From contig JAIOPJ010000033.1 in the NCBI GenBank assembly GCA_021413975.1, forward strand, positions 1-64,000: a stretch of DNA of 64,000 nt, in the 5' to 3' direction. Positions 57,330-64,000 of this stretch are shown here, piece after piece. The notes under the pieces are model-generated. The model searched no databases, was not told where the DNA came from, and saw only the letters and a program-made list of their open reading frames with translations. Position numbers and translations under genes: made by a program. Position 1 is the first letter of the stretch, and each line of letters begins with the position of its first letter. The stretch comes from Gemmatimonadota bacterium. Lineage in GTDB: Bacteria > Gemmatimonadota > Gemmatimonadetes > Gemmatimonadales > Gemmatimonadaceae.

Positions 57330-58633
57330 GGATCACCGTCATCGGCACGGGCTACGTCGGACTCGTCGTCGGCGCGTGTCTCGCCGAGACGGGCAATGAC
57401 GTGGTGTGCGCCGATCTCGACGCGGCGAAGATCGACGGTCTGAAGCGCAACGTGCTGCCGATCTTCGAGCCCGGCCTCGACGGCTACGTCGCCCGCAACC
57501 AGGACGCCGGGCGCCTCACGTTCACGACGGACGTGGCGACCGCGATCGCGACGGCCGAGGTGGTCTTCATCGCCGTCGGCACGCCGCCGGACGAGGACGG
57601 CTCGGCCGACCTCTCGCACGTGCTCGCGGTGGCCGAGGCGATCGGGACGCACGCGACGCGCGAACTCGTCGTCATCACGAAGTCCACCGTGCCGGTCGGC
57701 ACCGCCGAGAAGGTCGCGGCGGTCATCCGTCCACGCATCGCGCACCCCTTCCACATGTGCTCCAACCCGGAGTTCCTGAAGGAAGGGGCGGCGATCGACG
57801 ACTTCATGAAGCCCGACCGGGTCGTGATCGGCGTCGATTCGGCGTTCGCGCGCGACCGGATGGGCGAGCTCTACGCACCGTTCGTGCGCACCGGCAAGCC
57901 GATCATCTTCATGGACATCCCGTCCGCGGAGATGACCAAGTACGCCGCGAACGCGATGCTCGCGACGCGCATCTCGTTCATGAACGAGATCGCGAACCTC
58001 TGCGAGCGGGTCGGCGCGAACGTCGACCTGGTGCGGAAGGGGATCGGGTCGGATTCGCGGATCGGCCCGGCCTTCCTGTTTCCCGGCCCGGGGTACGGCG
58101 GATCGTGCTTCCCGAAGGACGTGAAGGCCCTGCTCAAGACCTCCGAGGAACGCGGTGCGCCCATGGAGGTCCTCCGCGCGGTCGAGGACGCCAACGACCG
58201 CCAGAAGCACCGGCTCTTCGAGAAGGTGCGCGAGGCGCTGGGTGGCGAGGTCCGCGGCCGCCGCATCGCGCTCTGGGGGCTCGCGTTCAAGGCCAATACG
58301 GACGACATGCGCGAGTCGCCGGCGCTGACGCTGATCGAGTCGCTGCTCGAGTCGGGTGCGACGGTCGTGGCGCACGACCCGGCCGCGATGCATGAGACGG
58401 AGCGTCGCCTCGGCGACCGGATCGCCTACGCCAGGACGGGCTACGACGCGATCAGCGGTGCGGACGCGCTCGTCATCGTCACCGACTGGAACGAGTACCG
58501 GTTCCCCGACTTCGCGCGGATCAAGTCCGCGTTGCGGACGCCCGTGGTCGTCGATGGCCGCAATCTCTACGACCCCGAGAAGATGCGCGCGCTCGGCTTC
58601 ACCTATCGCTCCATCGGCCGGGGGCGCGAATGA
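57326..58633 (+). CDS. ugd: UDP-glucose 6-dehydrogenase
   Basis: This 435-residue enzyme makes UDP-glucuronate. It has the NAD loop [21 protein letters not shown], the substrate segment [10 protein letters not shown] and the catalytic Cys in [11 protein letters not shown], typical of the UDP-glucose branch. GTG 57326 overlaps the wbpA stop; the longer in-frame reading runs back through wbpA and is not real. The UDP-xylose synthase gene follows with a 4-bp overlap and uses its product. Confidence 0.95.
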   Translation: MRITVIGTGYVGLVVGACLAETGNDVVCADLDAAKIDGLKRNVLPIFEPGLDGYVARNQDAGRLTFTTDVATAIATAEVVFIAVGTPPDEDGSADLSHVLAVAEAIGTHATRELVVITKSTVPVGTAEKVAAVIRPRIAHPFHMCSNPEFLKEGAAIDDFMKPDRVVIGVDSAFARDRMGELYAPFVRTGKPIIFMDIPSAEMTKYAANAMLATRISFMNEIANLCERVGANVDLVRKGIGSDSRIGPAFLFPGPGYGGSCFPKDVKALLKTSEERGAPMEVLRAVEDANDRQKHRLFEKVREALGGEVRGRRIALWGLAFKANTDDMRESPALTLIESLLESGATVVAHDPAAMHETERRLGDRIAYARTGYDAISGADALVIVTDWNEYRFPDFARIKSALRTPVVVDGRNLYDPEKMRALGFTYRSIGRGRE

Positions 58634-59586
58634 GGGTCCTCATCACCGGAGCGGCCGGGTTCCTCGGGTCGCACCTCGCGGACCGGTTCCTCAAGGACGG
58701 ACACTCGGTCGTCGGGCTCGACAACTTCCTCACCGGACATCCGGACAACATCGCCCATCTCATGGGCCATGACCGGTTCAGCTTCATCCGCCACAACATC
58801 TCCGACTACTCGTACGTCGCGGGTCCGCTCGACGGGGTGCTGCACTTCGCCTCGCCCGCGAGCCCGGTCGACTACCTCGAGATGCCGATCCAGACGCTCA
58901 AGGTGGGCTCGCTCGGGACCCACAACGCGCTCGGGTTGGCCCTGGCCAAGCAGGCGCGGTTCCTCCTCGCGTCGACGTCGGAGGTCTACGGCGATCCGCT
59001 CGTGCACCCGCAGCCGGAGACCTACTGGGGGAACGTGAACCCGATCGGACCGCGCGGGTGCTACGACGAGGCCAAGCGGTTCGCCGAGGCGATCACGATG
59101 GCGTACCACCGCGCCCAGGGCGTCGACACGCGGATCGTGCGCATCTTCAACACCTACGGCACGCGCATGCGACCCGGCGACGGGCGGGTGGTCTCGAACT
59201 TCATCGTGCAGGCGTTGAACGGCGAGCCGATCTCGATCTACGGCGACGGGTCGCAGTCGCGCTCGTTCTGCTACGTCTCGGACGAGGTGGAGGGGATCTA
59301 CCGCCTCTTCCAGAGCGACGAGCACCTGCCGGTGAACATCGGGAACCCCAACGAGTTCACGGTCCGGCAGCTCGCGGAGCTGGTGTTGGAACTCACGGGC
59401 TCCAAGTCGGTTATCACCTCACACCCGCTCCCGACCGACGATCCGAAGGTGCGCCAGCCCGACATCACCCGCGCGCGTACCTTGCTCGGGTGGGAACCCA
59501 CGATCCAACTGCGCGAGGGCCTCGCGCAGACCATCGAATATTTCCGCGGACTCCAAGGGTCCGCGCGGATGCAGCCCCCGACCTGA
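58630..59586 (+). CDS. uxs: UDP-glucuronate decarboxylase (UDP-xylose synthase)
   Basis: This 318-residue extended SDR has [40 protein letters not shown] and YDEAKRFAE, all characteristic of UDP-xylose synthases. These decarboxylate UDP-glucuronate, the product of the preceding gene. Its stop overlaps the bamD ATG. Confidence 0.93.
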   Translation: MRVLITGAAGFLGSHLADRFLKDGHSVVGLDNFLTGHPDNIAHLMGHDRFSFIRHNISDYSYVAGPLDGVLHFASPASPVDYLEMPIQTLKVGSLGTHNALGLALAKQARFLLASTSEVYGDPLVHPQPETYWGNVNPIGPRGCYDEAKRFAEAITMAYHRAQGVDTRIVRIFNTYGTRMRPGDGRVVSNFIVQALNGEPISIYGDGSQSRSFCYVSDEVEGIYRLFQSDEHLPVNIGNPNEFTVRQLAELVLELTGSKSVITSHPLPTDDPKVRQPDITRARTLLGWEPTIQLREGLAQTIEYFRGLQGSARMQPPT

Positions 59587-60362
59587 TGCGACGCAACACC
59601 CTGCTCGTCGTCCTGATCGCGTTCGTGGCGACCGGATGTTTCGCCTCCTTCAACGTGCGGGACTATTCCACCTCGGCCGAGCTCTTCAAGGCCGGGATGG
59701 ACAAGTACCGCAAGGGGAAGTGGAACGACGCGGCGACGGCCTTCGAGCGCCTGACGCTCGACCTGCCGACGCGCGACACGTTGCTGCCGCTCGCCCACTG
59801 GTTCCTCGCCAAGTCACGCCTGGAGCGTGACGAGCGACTGTTGGCGGCGCAGGCCTTCATCCGCCTGACCGAGACGCTGCCGGACGATTCGCTCGCGGAC
59901 GACGCGCTGCTCGAATCCGGGCGGGCCTACGCCGGCCTCTGGAAGCGGCCGAGCCTCGATCCGCAGTACGGCCTCCTGGCCCAGACGCAGTTCCGGCTGT
60001 TGCAGGGCGTCTACCCGACCTCGAAGCTCGTCGACTCGGCGAAGGTCGAGCTCGCGCGACTCGACGAGATGTTCGCGTCGAAGGACTACGAGACGGGGTC
60101 GCACTACATGCGGCGCAAGGCCTACGACTCGGCGATCCTCTACTTCAAGGACGTCGTGCGGAACTGGCCCGAATCTGACAAGGCGCGCCAGGCGATGCTG
60201 CGCATGGTCGAGATCTACCGGACGCCGGTGCTCAACTACAAGCAGGACGCCGCGGAGGTCTGCGACGCGCTGCGCGCGGCCTTCCCGACCGACCGCGAGG
60301 TCATGGCGACCTGCCGGCTCACCCCGGGCGACAGCACGTCGACTGCTGCCGTCCGTCGCTGA
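59586..60362 (+). CDS. bamD: Outer membrane assembly lipoprotein BamD
   Basis: This 258-residue protein has a lipoprotein signal (LLVVLIAFVATGCFAS) and TPR-like repeats (SAELFKAGMDKYRKGKWNDAA, FERLTLDLPTRDT, QTQFRLLQGVYPTSKLVDSAK, YETGSHYMRRKAYDSAILYFKD). This is the BamD layout: an outer-membrane lipoprotein partner of BamA. ATG 59586 overlaps the uxs stop; the longer reading upstream is a shadow. Its presence shows that the organism has an outer membrane. Confidence 0.9.
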   Translation: MRRNTLLVVLIAFVATGCFASFNVRDYSTSAELFKAGMDKYRKGKWNDAATAFERLTLDLPTRDTLLPLAHWFLAKSRLERDERLLAAQAFIRLTETLPDDSLADDALLESGRAYAGLWKRPSLDPQYGLLAQTQFRLLQGVYPTSKLVDSAKVELARLDEMFASKDYETGSHYMRRKAYDSAILYFKDVVRNWPESDKARQAMLRMVEIYRTPVLNYKQDAAEVCDALRAAFPTDREVMATCRLTPGDSTSTAAVRR

Positions 60363-60369
60363 GGCGACG

Positions 60370-60969
60370 GTGGCCGGCGAGCGCCTCGGGCTGCTCGGGG
60401 GGACGTTCGACCCCCCGCATCTGGGCCACCTGCATCTGGCCTACAGCGCGCTCGAGCGACTCGCACTGGACCGCGTCGTGTTCATCCCGGCGCGGCGGCA
60501 GCCGCTCAAGGCCGGGGTGGAGACCACCGAACCGCGGCACCGCGTGGAGATGACGCGGCTCCTCGCGGGACGCGATCCTCGCCTCGCCGTGGACCCCATT
60601 GAGACCGAGCGCGAGGGGTTATCTTTCTCCGTCGACACCGTCCGGGCGTACCGGGCGGCGCACCCGGCGGCCGAGCTCACGTTCCTGATGGGCGAGGACA
60701 CCGCGGCCACGTTGCCCCACTGGCGTGAGCCGGCCGCGCTGGCCGGCCTGGCGCGATTGGTGGTGTTGACGCGAGGGATCGCGCCAGGCGAGCCGGGACC
60801 GCTGCCGCAGGGCGTCGACGTGGAGCGGGTGGCCACGCGGCGGATCGACATCTCGGCCACGGAGGTCCGCGCGCGGGTGCGCGCGGGCCTCCCGCTGCGG
60901 GGATTCGTGCCGGACGAGGTCGCCGCGTACATCGCGGCCAATGGACTCTATCGCACCACCAACGAGTGA
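60370..60969 (+). CDS. nadD: Nicotinate-nucleotide adenylyltransferase
   Basis: This 199-residue enzyme adenylates nicotinate mononucleotide in NAD synthesis. It has the nucleotidyltransferase motif LGLLGGTFDPPHLGHLHLA and the C-terminal ISATEVRARVRAG motif, with LMGEDTAATLPHWREP in the middle. The start is GTG, 7 bp after bamD. secA follows 7 bp later. Confidence 0.95.
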   Translation: MAGERLGLLGGTFDPPHLGHLHLAYSALERLALDRVVFIPARRQPLKAGVETTEPRHRVEMTRLLAGRDPRLAVDPIETEREGLSFSVDTVRAYRAAHPAAELTFLMGEDTAATLPHWREPAALAGLARLVVLTRGIAPGEPGPLPQGVDVERVATRRIDISATEVRARVRAGLPLRGFVPDEVAAYIAANGLYRTTNE

Positions 60970-60976
60970 TAACCGG

Positions 60977-63900
60977 ATGCTGAAGAAGCTGATCGGGGCG
61001 GTCTTCGGGACGCGACACGAGCGTGAACAGCGCCGGGTCCAGCCCATCGTGGACGAGATCAACGCACACTACGCGCGACTGCGCGACGTGTCCGATGCCG
61101 AGTTGCAGAGGCAGACGGCGCGCTTCCGCGCGACGATCACCGAGCACACCGCGACGCTGAAGGCGAAGCTCGAGGAACTCCGCGCCGCGAAGCACGCGGC
61201 CACCGAGGCGTCGGCGCGCGAGGCGATCGACGCCGAGCTCACCGGCGTGGACGGACAGGGCGGCGTCGAGAACGAGTACCGTGAGGCGGTCGGCGAGGTG
61301 CTCGACGACCTGCTGCCCGAGGCCTTCGCGACGGTGCGCGAGGCCGCCCGCCGTCTCGTCGGCACGACGATCTCGGTGACCGGCCGCGAGATGGTCTGGG
61401 ACATGGTGCACTACGACGTCCAGCTGATCGGCGGCATCCAGCTGCACCTCGGGCGCATCGCCGAGATGGCGACCGGCGAGGGCAAGACACTCGTCGCCAC
61501 GCTGCCGCTCTACCTGAACGCGCTGCCGGAACGCGGCGCGCACCTCGTGACGGTGAACTCGTACCTCGCCCGCCGCGACTCGCAGTGGATGGGGCACCTG
61601 TACCGCTGGCTCGGCCTCACGATCGGCTGCCTCGACGACACCGAGCCGGGGACGCCCGAACGCCGCGCCGCCTACAACTGCGACATCACCTACGGCACGA
61701 ACAACGAGTTCGGCTTCGACTACCTCCGCGACAACATGGTGGTCTCGCTCGAGCAGCGGGTGCAGCGGCCGCACATCTTCGCGATCGTCGACGAAGTCGA
61801 CTCCGTGCTCGTGGACGAGGCCCGCACGCCCCTGATCATCTCGGGCCCGGTGGGGAACGACGGCGACCTCGCGTACGCCGAGCACAACACGAACGTCGCG
61901 CGCCTGGTGCGCAAGCAGACGGAGTTGGCGAACGACCTCGTCGCGCGCGGCGAGAAGGCGCTCGCCGCCGGCCAGACCGAGGAGGCCGCGCTCGCCTTCT
62001 ATCAGGCGCGGATGGGCAACCCCAAGAACAAGCGCCTGCTGAAGGTGATGCAGGAGACCGGCGTCAAGCAGCTCATCCTGCAGAAGGAACTGCAGCACAT
62101 GGCCGACCGGAAGCTGCCGCCGGCCAAGCAGGAGTTCCGCGACATCGAGGAGCTCCTGCTCTTCGTGCTCGACGAGAAGGGGCACTCGGTGCACCTCACC
62201 GACCGCGGCGTGGACTTCCTCTCGCCCGACGCCCACGATGCCTTCGTGCTCCCCGACATCTCGAGCGAGATCGGGCGGATCGAGCGCGACCACGAGATGG
62301 ACGCGGCGACGAAGCTCGAGCAGCGGCGGCGGATCGAGGTCGAGTACGCGATCAAGAGCGAGAAACTCAACATCGTCCACCAGCTGCTGCGTGCCCACGC
62401 CCTGTTCGACAAGGACGTGAACTACGTGGTGCAGGAAGGGCAGGTCCTGATCGTCGACGAGTTCACGGGCCGCACGATGCCGGGGCGCCGGTGGAGCGAG
62501 GGCCTGCACCAGGCCGTCGAGGCGAAGGAGAACGTCGTCGTGCGCGGCGAGACGCAGACACTCGCCACGATCACCATCCAGAACTACTTCCGGCTCTTCG
62601 AGAAGCTGGCCGGCATGACCGGCACGGCCGAGACGGAGGAGACCGAGTTCTTCCAGATCTACGGGCTCGAAGTGGCGGTCATCCCGACCAACCAGCCGGC
62701 GATCCGCGACGACCGGCAGGACCTGGTCTACAAGACGCGGCGCGAGAAGTACAACGGCATCACCGAGGAGACGCGGCGCCTCCACGAGCTCGGGTTCCCC
62801 GTCCTCGTCGGCACCACCAGCGTCGAGGCCTCCGAGACGCTGTCGCGGCTGTTCCAGCGCGCCGGCCTCGTGCACAACGTGCTCAACGCCAAGTACCACC
62901 AGCGCGAAGCCGAGATCGTGGCGCTCGCGGGCCAGAAGGGCGCTATCACGATCGCGACCAACATGGCCGGCCGCGGCACGGACATCAAACTCGGGGAGGG
63001 CGTGCGGCAAGCGATGCCCTCGGTGGTGAAGGACGCCGACGGCAAGGACGTCCAGGTCGACGAGATCGGCGGCCTGCACATCGTCGGCTCCGAGCGCCAC
63101 GAATCGCGTCGCATCGATCGGCAGCTCCGGGGCCGCGCCGGCCGCCAGGGCGATCCGGGCTCGTCGCAGTTCTTCCTCTCGCTCGAGGACGACCTGATGC
63201 GGCTCTTCGGGTCGGACCGCATCGCGCGCCTCATGGATTCGCTCGGGGCGCAGGAAGGCGAGGTGCTGACGCATCCGCTCATCACGCGATCGATCGAGCA
63301 GGCACAGAAGCGCGTGGAGCTTCAGAACTTCCAGTCGCGCAAGCGGCTGCTCGACTACGACGACGTGATGAACCAGCAGCGCGAGGTGATCTACAACCTC
63401 CGCTCGTTCGCACTCGAGGGCGGCGAGGAGCTGAAGGGCGAGGCCGAGAAGATGCTCACCGCCGCCGTCGGGCGCCGCGTCGAGACGACGCTCGCGAGCT
63501 TCGAGACCCCGGCGGACTGGGACCTCGAGCTGCTCCGCCAGGACCTGCTCATGCACTACCTCTTGAGCGTGAAGGCCTTCGGGGACGAGCGCACGCGCCC
63601 GGCGACCCTCGCCGATGCGCAGCGCGAGGCCGCCGACGAGGCGATCGCCGCCTTCCACGGGAAGTTCACCACGCTCGGGGACTTCGCCACGCGCCTCCTC
63701 TCGCTCGTGATGCTGAACGTGCTCGACGAGAAGTGGAAGGACCATCTCTACGACCTCGACCAGCTGCGCGCGGCGATCGGCTACCGCTCGTGGGGGCAGA
63801 AGGACCCGCTCGTGGAGTACAAGCAGGAGGCCTTCTCGATGTTCGAGGACCTCATGCGAGACATCCAGCACACCTTCACGGAGCGCTTCCTGAAGGTGCA

Positions 63901-64000
63901 GCTGGTCTACGACGAGCCGCGGCCGGCCGCCCCGCCGATCACGATCACGGCGGCGGCCCCCGCGGCGCGGCGCTTCAACGCGTTGGGGATCGCCGAAGAG
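60977..64000 (+). CDS. secA: Preprotein translocase ATPase SecA (3' end outside the window)
   Basis: The first 1008 codons are present and open to the window edge. SecA drives protein export through SecYEG. Walker A is MATGEGKT (164-171) and Walker B region is IVDEVDSVLVDEARTPLIISG. GTTSVEASE, TNMAGRGTDI and RIDRQLRGRAGRQGDPG are further helicase motifs. Compared with E. coli SecA there are inserted segments before Walker A (about 60 residues) and after the Walker B region (PKNKRLLKVMQETGVKQLIL), which resemble Bacteroidetes SecA. The zinc-binding C terminus lies beyond the window. Confidence 0.97.
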   Translation, partial: MLKKLIGAVFGTRHEREQRRVQPIVDEINAHYARLRDVSDAELQRQTARFRATITEHTATLKAKLEELRAAKHAATEASAREAIDAELTGVDGQGGVENEYREAVGEVLDDLLPEAFATVREAARRLVGTTISVTGREMVWDMVHYDVQLIGGIQLHLGRIAEMATGEGKTLVATLPLYLNALPERGAHLVTVNSYLARRDSQWMGHLYRWLGLTIGCLDDTEPGTPERRAAYNCDITYGTNNEFGFDYLRDNMVVSLEQRVQRPHIFAIVDEVDSVLVDEARTPLIISGPVGNDGDLAYAEHNTNVARLVRKQTELANDLVARGEKALAAGQTEEAALAFYQARMGNPKNKRLLKVMQETGVKQLILQKELQHMADRKLPPAKQEFRDIEELLLFVLDEKGHSVHLTDRGVDFLSPDAHDAFVLPDISSEIGRIERDHEMDAATKLEQRRRIEVEYAIKSEKLNIVHQLLRAHALFDKDVNYVVQEGQVLIVDEFTGRTMPGRRWSEGLHQAVEAKENVVVRGETQTLATITIQNYFRLFEKLAGMTGTAETEETEFFQIYGLEVAVIPTNQPAIRDDRQDLVYKTRREKYNGITEETRRLHELGFPVLVGTTSVEASETLSRLFQRAGLVHNVLNAKYHQREAEIVALAGQKGAITIATNMAGRGTDIKLGEGVRQAMPSVVKDADGKDVQVDEIGGLHIVGSERHESRRIDRQLRGRAGRQGDPGSSQFFLSLEDDLMRLFGSDRIARLMDSLGAQEGEVLTHPLITRSIEQAQKRVELQNFQSRKRLLDYDDVMNQQREVIYNLRSFALEGGEELKGEAEKMLTAAVGRRVETTLASFETPADWDLELLRQDLLMHYLLSVKAFGDERTRPATLADAQREAADEAIAAFHGKFTTLGDFATRLLSLVMLNVLDEKWKDHLYDLDQLRAAIGYRSWGQKDPLVEYKQEAFSMFEDLMRDIQHTFTERFLKVQLVYDEPRPAAPPITITAAAPAARRFNALGIAEE

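Noticed and set aside
56825-58633. A 602-residue form of the UDP-glucose dehydrogenase
   Set aside because: The first 167 residues lie in another frame of wbpA and have no domain; the Rossmann loop begins right after GTG 57326.
60677-63871. A 1064-codon open frame opposite secA
   Set aside because: The plus strand encodes SecA with all its motifs; the antisense product has no domain.

Overview
The window is high-GC bacterial DNA, densely packed, with many start/stop overlaps of the ATGA or GTGA type and frequent GTG starts. An outer membrane (BamD, two TonB-like proteins, ExbB/ExbD, many lipoproteins), an alternative complex III, Bacteroidetes-style SecA insertions and a Bacteroidetes-style long NagB together point to the FCB superphylum. 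The GC content and gene style fit Gemmatimonadota best. This is inferred from gene content; no 16S gene is present.

Layout. (1) 1-7155: respiratory alternative complex III operon actA(end)-actB-actC-actD-actE-actF, closed by a hairpin terminator. (2) 7156-8099: a non-coding stretch with degenerate repeats, tRNA-Ala(UGC) and a PrxQ/BCP-type peroxiredoxin. (3) 8171-11899: a two-component cluster, soluble kinase / OmpR-type regulator / membrane kinase. (4) 12140-15494: a Ton-type energy transduction operon (tonB-exbB-exbD-exbD) plus a second TonB-like gene. A direct-repeat box of OmpR-family type lies upstream of the first gene. (5) 15603-17108: a cationic amino acid permease.

(6) 17127-27418: amino-sugar and cell-wall salvage. 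On the minus strand are a GlcNAc-kinase-like protein, an SSS symporter, a NagB/PIG-L fusion, an IscA-type Fe-S protein, an acyltransferase and a NagZ/AmiE-like fusion. On the plus strand is a NamZ-like (DUF1343) exo-muramidase whose 5' end overlaps that of nagZ. The likely logic is to strip MurNAc and GlcNAc ends and peptide from peptidoglycan fragments, import the sugars, phosphorylate, deacetylate and deaminate them to fructose-6-phosphate.

(7) 27444-33211: a CDP-alcohol phosphatidyltransferase, small proteins, and a 2-oxoacid dehydrogenase set (E1 alpha, E1 beta, E2) with small genes woven in. (8) 33208-40632: PHP phosphatase, an SDR with an altered active site, an unknown Cys/His-rich protein, TrxB, an MBL hydrolase, a lipoprotein, aspartase, an Rrf2 regulator and a helical hypothetical. 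(9) 40722-44294: tRNA-Leu(CAG), smpB, a cell-wall amidase, pyrD and pyrF.

(10) 44472-47827: the alpha ribosomal operon rpmJ-rpsM-rpsK-rpsD-rpoA-rplQ with rpmB appended, and a 29-bp-stem hairpin between rpsD and rpoA. (11) 47952-59586: nucleotide-sugar synthesis. It holds gmd and an rmd-like reductase (GDP-6-deoxyhexose), carB, the wlbB/wlbA/wlbC/wbpA set (UDP-diacetamido-dideoxyglucuronate), ugd and a UDP-xylose synthase, presumably for surface polysaccharide. (12) 59586-64000: bamD, nadD and secA, the last running off the end of the window.
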